Assembly (NCBI GenBank): GCA_958417755.1
Contig: CATZDY010000028.1
Coordinates: 1 to 30,795, forward strand
DNA: 30,795 nt
Source of the DNA: an uncultured Peptococcaceae bacterium
GTDB lineage: Bacteria; Bacillota; Desulfotomaculia; Desulfotomaculales; Desulfocucumaceae
Reading direction: 5' to 3'
Made by a program: the position numbers and the translations under genes. Position 1 is the stretch's first letter. Each line of letters begins with the position of its first letter. This document shows, in pieces, positions 23,133-30,795 of the stretch. The notes below the pieces were generated by a model. That model was not told the origin of the DNA. It saw only the letters and a program-made list of their open reading frames with translations, and searched no databases.

Positions 23133-23167
23133 GATAAGCCTGCGGGACTAAATCCTGCAGGCTTATC
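23133..23167 (-). other. 11-bp hairpin between the PBP gene and murE
   Basis: A perfect 11-bp stem (23133-23143 with 23157-23167) with a 13-base loop begins 5 bp after the PBP stop. It is not followed by a T run on the minus strand, so it is not a normal terminator. It could protect the upstream mRNA 3' end, be a processing site or lower readthrough. Confidence 0.6.
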
Positions 23168-23171
23168 TGAG

Positions 23172-25349
23172 CTAATCCATGATAAATTCCTGCCCTAACA
23201 CCGGCGCTACGGTATGGGATGCCTCATCCCCCGGCGGGGCTAAGTGCAATTTCACTGTACTACCTTGTAAAGTAATGATCCCGGGTTGGGGATCTTGTTT
23301 TTCCACCAAACCATTGCCTTCTATTTCAGTTAGCAAATGAATTTCCTTTAATAAATCCACTGCCTCTTCCTCTGTTAAACCAGATAAATTAGGCACAGTG
23401 ACCTTTTTCTCCTGATCCAAGGTAGCTGGAGCATCCAAATCCAATAAGACCACTGTCCCACTCATTACTTTCGCTCCCCCCTCAGGAACCTGCCCGTAAA
23501 CAATGTTACCCTCTCCAGTGGTTTTCACGGATAAACCACTTTGATTCAACATTTTCATGGCTTCGTTGAGAGAATAATGTAACACCTGGGGTACTTGAAC
23601 TTCCACTTTGGTTGGTTCATACCACAGGGCCGGATCCTTGGGTTTTACCAGCTCCGAGTTCTCCGGAATTTTCATGTAATGTAAGATATCCCTGGCAATG
23701 ACTTGAAACACCGGGGCCGCCACTTGCCCGCCATAATAGATTCCGCCTTGGGGTTCTGCTATCATAATCAACATAGCGAATTTGGGATTATCCGCAGGGG
23801 CAAAACCACAAAAGGAAGCCACATATTTGCCGCTCACATATCCTCCACTTTCACCCACCACTTGAGCAGTACCGGTTTTTCCGGCCACCCGGTAACCTTC
23901 CACAAAGGCATTGCGGCCAGTGCCTTGGGCCACCACTTGCTCCAGCATATTGCGCACTGTGGCGGAATTTTCCTTGGTTATCACTTGCTCTACTTTTTCC
24001 GGCTGATATGTTTTCACTACTTTGCCGCTTTCATCTAAAACTTCCCTGACCAGCATAGGCTTCATCAAGGTTCCACCATTGGCCACAGCGCTGGCAGCCC
24101 GCAATAACTGAATGGGGGTGACAGCAATGGATTGCCCCATGGCCATGGTGCCGAGATTCAAATTGGTGGCTTTTTTTTCTGGAATAATAATTCCAGTGGC
24201 TTCACCGGGCAGATCAATCCCTGTTTTTTGTCCAAAATGAAAAGCTTTTAAATATTGATAGAATCTTTTGGTGCCTAAGGATAAACCAATTTCCACAAAA
24301 CCTGGGTTACAAGAATTCATTACCACTTCTTCAAAGGTTTGGCTTCCATGCCCCCCGGCTTTCCAACAACGAATTCTGCGATCCGCCACTTCCACGTATC
24401 CAGGATCATAAAAACGATCGCCGCTTTTCACCACTTGTTCATTTACTGCCGCAGAGGTAGTAATAATCTTGAAAGTAGATCCTGGCTCATAATTGTACCA
24501 AATGGCTGGATTGCGATCCCATACACTGGTGGGAGCGCTCTTCCAGTCATTGGAATGAAAGGTGGGACGATTCCCCATGGCCAATATTTCCCCTGTGGCT
24601 GGATCCATCACCAAAACCACTGCCAATTTGGGCTGATACCTGGCCACTACATTGTCCAGCTCTCGCTCTACAAAATACTGAATTGTCTCATCAATGGTCA
24701 GAACAAGGCTCTTCCCTTTTTGCGGAGCCACATACAGCTGAATAGCATCGTCCAATTTCCGTCCCGCTGCATCATGTTCCACTAAAATTTTACCGGGCTC
24801 GCCCTGTAGCAAGGAATCATAGGTTTTTTCAATGCCAATGAGTCCTTGGTTGTCTACCCCAGTAAAACCCAGCAAATGGGGGGCTAAAGTATCATGCAAA
24901 TAATCCCTTTTGCTCTCCTCCACGGTATGAATACCTGGCAAATGCAAATCTTTCATTTTCTCGGAAGCCTCTGGGCTTATTTTCCGCTTTACCCACTCGT
25001 AGGAAGATTTGCGCGTTAAAATGGTAAAGACTTTCTCCCGATCCATCTCCAAAATCTGGGACAATTGATCCGCTGCTTGTTCCGGATCTTGTACTTGATG
25101 GGGTATTGCATAGACTGAATCCACGCTGATGCTAGTAACCAATTCCTTGCCATTGCGGTCAAATATATCACCTCGCATGGCTTCCACTGGGACCTCTCGC
25201 ATCCGGGCCTCTAAGGCCAATTTTTGCAAATCATCCCCCCGGGCGAATTGAATCCAGCCTACTCTACCTATGAATGCCACTAAAATGAGTGCACATACGA
25301 AAAAAAGAAAGGCGAGCCTTTTTCGGACGAGTATGCCGGTTGTGCGCAT
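23172..25349 (-). CDS. spoVD: Class B penicillin-binding protein with two PASTA domains (SpoVD/PBP2B type)
   Basis: A 725-residue membrane-anchored transpeptidase. It has a basic N-terminus and one membrane helix (about 11-29), then the PBP dimer domain (about 50-205, with RGDIFDRNGKELVTS). The transpeptidase domain has the catalytic tetrad STFK at 291-294, SCN at 346-348 and KTG at 491-493. Two PASTA modules follow at about 583-638 and 649-704. It cross-links glycan strands made by FtsW/SpoVE. B. subtilis has two such genes here (pbpB and spoVD); this cluster has one, so the name spoVD is by architecture and the protein may serve septation as well. An AAGGAGG site precedes the ATG. Confidence 0.95.
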   Translation of the reverse strand: MRTTGILVRKRLAFLFFVCALILVAFIGRVGWIQFARGDDLQKLALEARMREVPVEAMRGDIFDRNGKELVTSISVDSVYAIPHQVQDPEQAADQLSQILEMDREKVFTILTRKSSYEWVKRKISPEASEKMKDLHLPGIHTVEESKRDYLHDTLAPHLLGFTGVDNQGLIGIEKTYDSLLQGEPGKILVEHDAAGRKLDDAIQLYVAPQKGKSLVLTIDETIQYFVERELDNVVARYQPKLAVVLVMDPATGEILAMGNRPTFHSNDWKSAPTSVWDRNPAIWYNYEPGSTFKIITTSAAVNEQVVKSGDRFYDPGYVEVADRRIRCWKAGGHGSQTFEEVVMNSCNPGFVEIGLSLGTKRFYQYLKAFHFGQKTGIDLPGEATGIIIPEKKATNLNLGTMAMGQSIAVTPIQLLRAASAVANGGTLMKPMLVREVLDESGKVVKTYQPEKVEQVITKENSATVRNMLEQVVAQGTGRNAFVEGYRVAGKTGTAQVVGESGGYVSGKYVASFCGFAPADNPKFAMLIMIAEPQGGIYYGGQVAAPVFQVIARDILHYMKIPENSELVKPKDPALWYEPTKVEVQVPQVLHYSLNEAMKMLNQSGLSVKTTGEGNIVYGQVPEGGAKVMSGTVVLLDLDAPATLDQEKKVTVPNLSGLTEEEAVDLLKEIHLLTEIEGNGLVEKQDPQPGIITLQGSTVKLHLAPPGDEASHTVAPVLGQEFIMD

Positions 25350-25388
25350 AGACTTCCTCCTTCAAAATGTGCCCACCTAAGCTTGACC

Positions 25389-25883
25389 TTATGAACCTCG
25401 TACAGCCCCCAACAAATTGGCAAATGCCTGCAATACCCGGTTTTGTTCAGTCAAAGCCTCTTTCGGCTCTTCAGGCTCTGCTGCTTTGGCTTCAGATTCT
25501 ATGCCAGCATCTTTCTTTTCTATGGTGGCAGCTTCCACTTGTATGACATTTTTATTATCTGACGCTACCATTCCCAATTTTTCCCTAGCTACAATTTCAA
25601 TATATTCTAAGGAAGATAATTGCATCACTTGTTCATGCAATTGGGTGGTTTCTTGTCCAATGGTATCCAATTTCTTTTCTAAAGCATAAATTTTGTACCC
25701 TGTTATCAGCACTTGGGCATAATAAAAGGCAATGGCACAACCCATACAAAAGATGACACAGACCAACCATACCAAGGCTGCCTGGCCTTTTCGATTCTGG
25801 GGGATGTGACGGGGACGTCGGACAAGCCGACGGTCTTCCTTCGGTAGGCTGTATTGCTCGTATCGCTCCCGCGCTACTATCAC
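25389..25883 (-). CDS. ftsL: FtsL/DivIC-type septum protein
   Basis: About 164 residues: a basic, Arg-rich cytoplasmic N-terminus, a membrane helix at about 38-60 (ALVWLVCVIFCMGCAIAFYYA), then a coiled coil (about 65-100) ending in SLEYIEIVAREKLGMV, a pattern shared by FtsL and DivIC/FtsB. A low-complexity Glu/Ala/Lys tail of about 50 residues is longer than usual. The position between rsmH and the PBP gene is the normal ftsL site. The start is uncertain: a TTG at 25901 has a ribosome site right against it, while the GTG at 25883 has GGATGGTG 8 bases upstream, so I prefer the latter. Confidence 0.88.
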   Translation of the reverse strand: MIVARERYEQYSLPKEDRRLVRRPRHIPQNRKGQAALVWLVCVIFCMGCAIAFYYAQVLITGYKIYALEKKLDTIGQETTQLHEQVMQLSSLEYIEIVAREKLGMVASDNKNVIQVEAATIEKKDAGIESEAKAAEPEEPKEALTEQNRVLQAFANLLGAVRGS

Positions 25884-25913
25884 AGAATATTCACCATCCA
25901 ATCCCTTTAGAAC

Positions 25914-26870
25914 TTATAATTTTTCCGCAATCCGCAACCTGGCGCTGCGGGCCCGTGGATTTGATAACAATTCATCCTCTGTTGGTACAATGCCCTTTGG
26001 AACCATTTCCTTGACCAAGGGCTTATTCCCACAAACACAGACCGGAAAATCCCGGGGACAGGTGCAAGGATGGGCTAAGTTTCTCATGGTTTCTTTGACC
26101 AAACGATCCTCCAAGGAATGGAAGGATATCACACAAAGCCTGCCCCCTGCCACCAACCTATCCACCGCTGTCCTGAGAGTTTCTTTGATAATGCCCAGTT
26201 CATTATTTACTTCAATGCGCAAGGCTTGGAAAGTACGTTTGGCTGGGTGAGGCCCGTCCCTTCTTGCTTTTGCTGGAATGGCTTTTTTGATAATCTCCAC
26301 CAGCTTTCCCGTGGTTTCCAAGGGAGCCTTTTCCCGTTCTTTGACAATATGGGCAGCAATACGGGCAGCATATCTTTCCTCCCCGTATTGCCGAATGATT
26401 TCTGTCAATTCCCGCTCTGACCGACCATTCACCACTTTTTTAGCATCATAAAGGGATTCTTGATCCATCCGCATATCCAAAGGCGCATCTTGCATATAGC
26501 TAAAACCCCTGGCGGGATTATCCAGTTGATAGGAACTGACTCCCAAGTCAATCAAAACACCATTGACTTTGGCAATCTCCAAATGATCCAACACTTGGGG
26601 CAAATGATAAAAATTATCTTTCACCAAAACCATGCGGTCACCATATGCTGCTAAATTGCTTCTTGCAGCTTCTATGGCGTCCAAATCCTGATCAATGCCC
26701 ACCAACTTACCCTCTGGAGCTGATTGCTCCAAAATACCGATGCTGTGACCACCACCTCCCAGGGTACAATCCACATAAATCCCCCCGGATTGAGGGGAAA
26801 GCCAGGTTAGCACTTCTGTCAACAAAACCGGCTTGTGTGTAAAAGCAATAGACCCGTTCAAAATGATCAC
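25914..26870 (-). CDS. rsmH: 16S rRNA (cytosine-1402-N4) methyltransferase RsmH
   Basis: A 318-residue SAM-dependent methyltransferase (formerly MraW) that modifies C1402 in the ribosomal decoding centre. The N-terminus has HKPVLLTEVLTWL; the SAM-binding motif is VDCTLGGGGHS (33-43); GVLIDLGVSSYQLD and GFSYMQDAPLDMRMD follow; the C-terminal part holds ALRIEVNNELG and CVISFHSLEDRLVK. A cluster of four Cys near CTCPRDFPVCVCG might bind a metal. It follows mraZ in the conserved order. The GTG start at 26870 has only a weak ribosome site; a TTG four codons further in (MNGSIAF) is an alternative. Confidence 0.96.
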   Translation of the reverse strand: MIILNGSIAFTHKPVLLTEVLTWLSPQSGGIYVDCTLGGGGHSIGILEQSAPEGKLVGIDQDLDAIEAARSNLAAYGDRMVLVKDNFYHLPQVLDHLEIAKVNGVLIDLGVSSYQLDNPARGFSYMQDAPLDMRMDQESLYDAKKVVNGRSERELTEIIRQYGEERYAARIAAHIVKEREKAPLETTGKLVEIIKKAIPAKARRDGPHPAKRTFQALRIEVNNELGIIKETLRTAVDRLVAGGRLCVISFHSLEDRLVKETMRNLAHPCTCPRDFPVCVCGNKPLVKEMVPKGIVPTEDELLSNPRARSARLRIAEKL

Positions 26871-26900
26871 ATCACCAACTTATTCTAAATTTTAAAGGTA

Positions 26901-26951
26901 CCTTTGATGGATTGATGGAAACAATGGTTTAAGCCCACCAATCATCAAAGG
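26901..26951 (-). other. Long imperfect hairpin between mraZ and rsmH
   Basis: Bases 26901-26918 can pair almost fully with 26935-26951 (about 16 pairs, with one-base bulges) around a 16-base loop. No T run follows on the minus strand. It lies 30 bp upstream of rsmH in the 178-bp gap and could affect rsmH translation or mRNA processing. Confidence 0.5.
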
Positions 26952-27048
26952 CAGCACTTTTTTCAACATTTCTTTGCAAAGGGGGTTATGGATGGATGAA
27001 TGAATATACCCATGGGCAATCTATGGTATCCATTGTAAAGCTTCATCA

Positions 27049-27489
27049 TCACACGCCCCCTAGGACAAATCCCCCTACTTTTTCCGCAATATCCTCCAAG
27101 GAATTCAGAGACTCCTCATTATATGTTTGCCAGGCCTCTTTGGCCCAAACCTCCACCCGGGAGGAGACCCCAATGACCATAGCCTCTTTCTCCAAACCAG
27201 CATAATCCCGCAGATGAGCTGGAATCAATATCCTACCCTGTTTGTCCAATTCACAGTCAGTGGCTCCAGCAAATAAAAAACGACTAAAAGCCCTGGCTTC
27301 TTTCATGGTAACAGGCAAGGATCGAAGCTTTTGCTCCAGGAGGGTCCACTCTTGCATGGGGAAAACAAAAAGACACTGATCCAGGCCTTTGGTCAAGATA
27401 AAACGCATGCCCAATTCCTCCCGGAACCGCGCGGGCATGAACAGCCTGCCCTTTGTGTCCATTGTATGCTGATATTCCCCCATGAACAC
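27049..27489 (-). CDS. mraZ: Transcriptional regulator MraZ
   Basis: About 146 residues forming a tandem SpoVT/AbrB-like (MraZ) fold. The first repeat is MFMGEYQHTMDTKGRLFMPARFR, with the hallmark DTKGR loop; the second is FAGATDCELDKQGRILIPAHLR with DKQGR. These paired loops contact DNA in a ring-shaped oligomer. It binds direct repeats in its own promoter and represses the dcw cluster in the species studied. I start at the GTG at 27489 (GTG TTC ATG GGG): GGGGTGG lies 7 bases upstream, and family members begin MFMGEYQH. An upstream in-frame extension runs through the operator and is rejected. Confidence 0.95.
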   Translation of the reverse strand: MFMGEYQHTMDTKGRLFMPARFREELGMRFILTKGLDQCLFVFPMQEWTLLEQKLRSLPVTMKEARAFSRFLFAGATDCELDKQGRILIPAHLRDYAGLEKEAMVIGVSSRVEVWAKEAWQTYNEESLNSLEDIAEKVGGFVLGGV

Positions 27490-27928
27490 AGGTCGACCAC
27501 CCCACAATTTTTTATCTTCTACCCACTTTACACCACTTTTCACCACTTATTCTATAGTATTGCCACAAAAACCGCAACCAAAAAATCTTTGCCAAAATCG
27601 ACGCCAGGGTTTCTTTCTTTATCAATATCAACAAAACTCGACATAAACACTCATTTCCTTTATCAACATGACAATCTTTATTAAGCAAGGAATATACATA
27701 ATAAAGGAAAAACCTGAAAAGTTCTCCTCACCACCTAAATCTAGGCAGCAAAATCACTTTCCAGGCTTCTGTTCATAACTGATACAAAAATCTAACCTCA
27801 CTGAATCTTTTCAGAAATCCTATTTAAAAATCAATACAAATAAAATGAAACCTTTGCCATCTTATGCTATTTGCTTCAAAACTTAAGCTTAGCTATCCAT
27901 CTGCCTGAAAACCAAAGGTCATGATTCC
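27490..27928 (-). other. dcw promoter region between the lysA-like gene and mraZ
   Basis: About 440 bp, very A/T-rich. It contains the MraZ operator, a likely -10 (TATAGA, 27556-27551) with a poor -35, and two weak Spo0A-box-like words (TGTCGAG and CGTCGAT on the minus strand, about 27598-27642). I see no clear terminator after the lysA-like gene and no coding frame. Confidence 0.5.
27523..27546 (-). promoter_or_regulatory. MraZ operator: three GTGG repeats
   Basis: GTGG occurs on the minus strand at 27546-27543, 27536-27533 and 27526-27523, exactly 10 bp apart, in the context AAGTGGTGAAAAGTGGTG. Evenly spaced GTGG/TGGG repeats just upstream of mraZ are the known MraZ binding site. A candidate -10 (TATAGA, 27556-27551) lies right beside them. 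Confidence 0.85.
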
Positions 27929-29185
27929 TTACCTTAAAGTAGAAAAATCCAAAGTTGCAAAATAATCTTCCAGGGTTTCCGCCCTTCGAATCATTTGCAC
28001 AGTGCCCTCTGGCTTAAACAACAATTCTGCTGGCCTAAGCTTGCCATTATAATTAAATCCCATGGCATGCCCGTGGGCCCCGGCATCATGAATGACCAAA
28101 ACATCACCAATGTCAATGGCTGGCAGGTTTCTGTCAATGGCGAATTTATCGTTATTTTCACAAAGGGATCCTGTCACATCATAGATATGATTTAAGGGCT
28201 TGTCCTCTTTACCCAACACTGTAATATGATGATAGGCGCCATACATCCCTGGACGCATCAAATCAGCCATGCAAGCATCCAAGCCTATATAATGTTTGTA
28301 CGTCTCTTTGCGATGCAAAACTGTGGACACCAAATACCCGTAAGGTCCAGTAATCATCCGGCCACTTTCCAAGGCTAACTTCAAAGGATGCAAGCCATTG
28401 GCCACAATTTTTTGTTCATAAGCTTTTTTCACCCCTTGGCCCAATGCTTGCAAATCCACAGCCTTTTCCCCAGGACGATAGGGAATGCCAATACCCCCGC
28501 CAAAATTCACGAATTCCATGCGAATGCCTAAAACCCTATGGAGTTCCAAAGCCAAATCAAACATCATATGGGCTGTTTCAATAAAATAATTGGCATCCAA
28601 TTCATTGGAAATAATCATAGTATGTAAACCAAAACGCTTGACTCCCTTGGCTTGCATCAGTGGATAGGCCTCAAAGATTTGTTCCTTTGTTAGGCCATAT
28701 TTGGCCTCCTCTGGATTCCCGATAATAGCATTGCCCCCTTGTCGCAATGGACCGGGATTATAACGAAAGGAAATGATCTCCGGAATACCAGCACATTCTT
28801 CTAAAAAACGAATATGGCTGATGTCGTCCAAATTGATAATAGCCCCCAATTCTTTGGCTTTTACAAATTCTTGGGCTGGGGTATCATTGGAGGTAAACAT
28901 AATTTTTTCTCCTACAATGCCAGCCCTCTCTGCCAAAATCAGCTCTGCCAGAGAGCTACAATCAGCACCAAATCCTTCCTCTTTTAGCAAGGCCAAAATA
29001 TGTGGATTGGGAGTGGCTTTGACTGCAAAATATTCTTGAAAAGCAGGAGCCCAGGAAAAGGACTGCACCAGCTGTCGGGCATTGGCCCGGATGGCCTTTT
29101 CATCATACACATAAAAAGGCGTTGCATATGTTTCGCTGATTTTCAGCAATTGCTCCTTGGTAAAAGGTAATTTTTTCTCTGTCAT
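27929..29185 (-). CDS. lysA: Diaminopimelate decarboxylase-family PLP enzyme (LysA-like)
   Basis: A 418-residue fold-type III PLP decarboxylase. The Schiff-base Lys is in EYFAVKATPN (Lys56); His188 in GLHTM stacks on the cofactor; the Gly-rich phosphate loop NFGGGIGIP is at 227-235; ESGRMITGPYG is the variant of the EPGR motif; the catalytic Cys is in GSLCENNDKF (Cys342), followed by DAGAHGHAMGFNYNG. Most likely it makes lysine from meso-diaminopimelate. ESGR rather than EPGR and CENND rather than CESGD place it in a divergent branch, so other D-centre amino-acid substrates are possible. Start at 29185 with a GGGAGG site. It follows the MetE-like gene by 103 bp. Confidence 0.85.
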   Translation of the reverse strand: MTEKKLPFTKEQLLKISETYATPFYVYDEKAIRANARQLVQSFSWAPAFQEYFAVKATPNPHILALLKEEGFGADCSSLAELILAERAGIVGEKIMFTSNDTPAQEFVKAKELGAIINLDDISHIRFLEECAGIPEIISFRYNPGPLRQGGNAIIGNPEEAKYGLTKEQIFEAYPLMQAKGVKRFGLHTMIISNELDANYFIETAHMMFDLALELHRVLGIRMEFVNFGGGIGIPYRPGEKAVDLQALGQGVKKAYEQKIVANGLHPLKLALESGRMITGPYGYLVSTVLHRKETYKHYIGLDACMADLMRPGMYGAYHHITVLGKEDKPLNHIYDVTGSLCENNDKFAIDRNLPAIDIGDVLVIHDAGAHGHAMGFNYNGKLRPAELLFKPEGTVQMIRRAETLEDYFATLDFSTLR

Positions 29186-29288
29186 TTCTATGCCTCCCAA
29201 TCAATTCAAAGGTTTCCTTCCACCTTATCTTTAAGCTTTTGCTTTAAAAGTTTAAGGGAAATACCAAAATTCTTTATCTCTATAGGGC

Positions 29289-30368
29289 CTATTCCATGCC
29301 AGTAATTTTTTTACAACACTGCCCTACTTCACGGGTCAATTGATAAATATGTACAGCCAATTCCTCCGGCAAAAGCCCTACCCCGCAGGCAGGGGTAATC
29401 ACCCATTGTTGTTGCAACAATGTTTTATCAACTCCATTTTGGGCCAACGCATCCCAAAGATTGATTAACTTATCCATCAATAAACCTGCAGTTTCCTCCT
29501 GGGCTGCTTGATTGGTAGGAACAATGCCCCAAGCTACCAAACCGCCCTGGGTTAAAAAGGATTGCAGCGCTTCCCCATGGGATAGTAAAGATGCGCCATA
29601 GCTATAGGCATCTAAATTCACCAAATCAGCCCCAGAAGCAAAAAGCAAAGACCAATCCACTCCGTCGCAAGAATGCACGCCTACCAAGCCCCCCACTTGA
29701 TGAACCTGCTGAAAGATGGCCTGCAAATCTTGTATGACCTGCTCCTTGATTAAATTAGGATGTTGTGGACTTCCATATACCCCCACCGCAGGCTCATCCA
29801 CAAAAATCACCACATTTCGCCCCAAGGAAGCCAATGTCTCGGCTTGCCAACGGGCATGCAGAGCCAATGTTTTGACCAATATATCCCGCAACTGGTCTTG
29901 ATAATAGGCTACATTGCCTGCAGCATCCTTTAATAGAAATCCCATGGTCAAAGGTCCGGTCAGGTGGCCCTTATAATATTGCACTTTTTGAGATGCACAC
30001 TGTTTTGCATAATCCAAAAAGGCATAAAACCCCACTGCTGCTTCCGAAGGAAGGGCAAAGGCATCCAATGCTTTTTTATCATCCTGTTCCGCCTGCCGAT
30101 ACAAAGCATAAAAATTCCCCAACTTTTCTTCCCACAAAGGATTGTTTGTATCAAATATAGGGGTATTATTTTGTATCACCAACAATCCTGCTTGCACCAA
30201 AGGTCCTAAAAACTGTAAAATAAGTCCTTCCCCTTTGCTCCGCCGGGGCAATTGAGGCCAATGGGGTACCAAAGGCATATTGGCAAAAATAAGGGGTAAT
30301 GCTGGATCCGGCTCTTTATAAGGCAAGCTGCCAATCCCTGTCACCATACCAGCCATGGCATTATTCAT
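29289..30368 (-). CDS. MetE catalytic-domain-like (UroD/MetE fold) zinc protein
   Basis: A 359-residue TIM-barrel protein resembling only the C-terminal catalytic half of cobalamin-independent methionine synthase. It begins after MNNAMAG with TGIGSLPY, the usual GSxP motif. The methyl-transfer zinc ligands appear as His232 and Cys234 in VHSCDG and Cys328 in TPACGVG; FVDEPAVG (191-197) and GADLVNLDAYSYG are also conserved-type motifs. It lacks the N-terminal half that binds methyltetrahydrofolate polyglutamate in full MetE, so the methyl donor, if any, is probably different, for example a corrinoid. The ATG at 30368 has a GAGGG site; an upstream in-frame extension is rejected. It heads a two-gene unit with the lysA-like gene. 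Confidence 0.75.
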   Translation of the reverse strand: MNNAMAGMVTGIGSLPYKEPDPALPLIFANMPLVPHWPQLPRRSKGEGLILQFLGPLVQAGLLVIQNNTPIFDTNNPLWEEKLGNFYALYRQAEQDDKKALDAFALPSEAAVGFYAFLDYAKQCASQKVQYYKGHLTGPLTMGFLLKDAAGNVAYYQDQLRDILVKTLALHARWQAETLASLGRNVVIFVDEPAVGVYGSPQHPNLIKEQVIQDLQAIFQQVHQVGGLVGVHSCDGVDWSLLFASGADLVNLDAYSYGASLLSHGEALQSFLTQGGLVAWGIVPTNQAAQEETAGLLMDKLINLWDALAQNGVDKTLLQQQWVITPACGVGLLPEELAVHIYQLTREVGQCCKKITGME

Positions 30369-30565
30369 GGTATATCCCTCGCTTCTTTTATTTTTAACAA
30401 AGGCAATACAAAACCTTGCATCCTTTGCAATGCTTTTGCTAAAAATATTGTTGCTTTCTATCAGTCTCATTTCACTACTCTAAAATAAAATGCTCCACCT
30501 CTACCAACACTTGTTTTCAGGTTTTTTATAAACAAATTTTCTTCTTTTTTCGGGTATAATGATCT

Positions 30566-30594
30566 ATTATAGCGCAGCATAGGGATAAAGGTAA
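30566..30594 (-). promoter_or_regulatory. Candidate promoter of the MetE-like/lysA-like unit
   Basis: A perfect TATAAT (30571-30566) has a weak -35 (TTACCT, 30594-30589) at 17 bp. It lies between the upstream gene's terminator and the MetE-like start, giving a leader of about 190 bases in which I recognise no riboswitch. Confidence 0.5.
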
Positions 30595-30626
30595 ATAAGA
30601 CGAATTTACCACACAGGCAAAAACAT

Positions 30627-30657
30627 AAAAAAAAGGTATCCTTTTTTAAGATACCTT
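30627..30657 (-). terminator. Terminator of the gene at the right edge
   Basis: An 8-bp stem (30633-30640 with 30650-30657) has a 9-base loop and runs into eight T residues on the minus strand. It lies about 65 bp after the stop codon at 30721. Confidence 0.85.
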
Positions 30658-30720
30658 GGTATTTTTGCTATCCTTCCCCTTTTAGGCCTTTCATCATTCC
30701 TGGCTGTGTTTCTTTGGATA

Positions 30721-30795
30721 CTAACTTTGTTTCTTAACCCCGCTATCCATTTCTAAGACTTCCCCATACACCATGGCTGTTTCATAAGCAATATA
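30721..30795 (-). CDS. C-terminal end of an unidentified gene (cut by window edge)
   Basis: The frame is open from the right edge to a TAG at 30721, encoding 24 residues that start YIAYETAMVYGEVLEM and end KKQS. The short piece does not identify a family. A good terminator 65 bp downstream supports it as the real end of a minus-strand gene. Confidence 0.5.
   Translation of the reverse strand, partial: YIAYETAMVYGEVLEMDSGVKKQS

Noticed and set aside
27598..27642. Two Spo0A-box-like words upstream of mraZ
   Set aside because: Each differs from TGTCGAA by at least one base and their spacing is irregular, unlike the perfect pair at 2564-2580.
1..30795. Search for CRISPR repeats, tRNA genes, IS ends and phage genes
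   Set aside because: No regularly spaced direct repeats, cloverleaf with GTTCGA-type arm, transposase frame or terminal inverted repeats were seen by eye.

Overview
This window looks like chromosomal DNA of an endospore-forming, meso-DAP-type Firmicute, most likely a Clostridia/Peptococcaceae-like anaerobe. The evidence is a complete division and cell-wall (dcw) cluster joined to spoIIGA-sigE-sigG, a MurE with the DNPR motif of meso-diaminopimelate ligases, strong AGGAGG-type ribosome sites, perfect Spo0A boxes and two cobalamin riboswitches. The lineage is inferred from gene content and order, not from a database. Every gene I can support is on the minus strand, so the window reads biologically from right to left. 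I see no rRNA, tRNA, CRISPR array, insertion sequence or phage gene.

Right end (about 30,795 to 27,900): the last codons of an unidentified gene and its terminator, then a two-gene unit encoding a MetE-catalytic-domain-like zinc protein and a diaminopimelate-decarboxylase-family enzyme.

Centre (27,550 to 6,700): the dcw cluster in transcription order is mraZ, rsmH, ftsL-like, a PASTA-containing class B PBP, murE, murF, mraY, murD, ftsW/spoVE, murG, murC, murB, murA, ftsQ/divIB, two DUF881 genes, sbp and ftsZ. These genes make lipid II from UDP-GlcNAc (MurA, B, C, D, E, F, MraY, MurG), polymerise and cross-link it (FtsW, PBP) and build the septal ring (FtsL, FtsQ, FtsZ). Three GTGG repeats at 10-bp intervals in front of mraZ form a MraZ autoregulatory operator. 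An ftsA gene, expected between sbp and ftsZ by comparison with Bacillus subtilis, is absent.

Sporulation block (6,560 to 2,620): spoIIGA and sigE (pro-sigma-E and its activating protease), then sigG behind a consensus sigma-F promoter, then a ylmC/ymxH-type PRC-barrel gene. A promoter-terminator pair between sigG and ylmC could make a roughly 50-nt RNA.

Left end (2,600 to 1): this is the most unusual part. Two perfect tandem Spo0A boxes lie upstream of a good sigma-A promoter, which leads into a cobalamin riboswitch, a possible 25-codon leader ORF, a terminator, a 54-codon ORF with a strong ribosome site, a second cobalamin riboswitch with its own terminator, and a roughly 600-nt hairpin-rich leader. 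Then come a secreted protein resembling the DUF4430/transcobalamin C-terminal domain and the start of a second secreted protein that runs off the window. I read this as a possible extracellular corrinoid-capture locus controlled both by cobalamin and by the sporulation master regulator. The riboswitches and boxes are directly visible; the capture function is inference.
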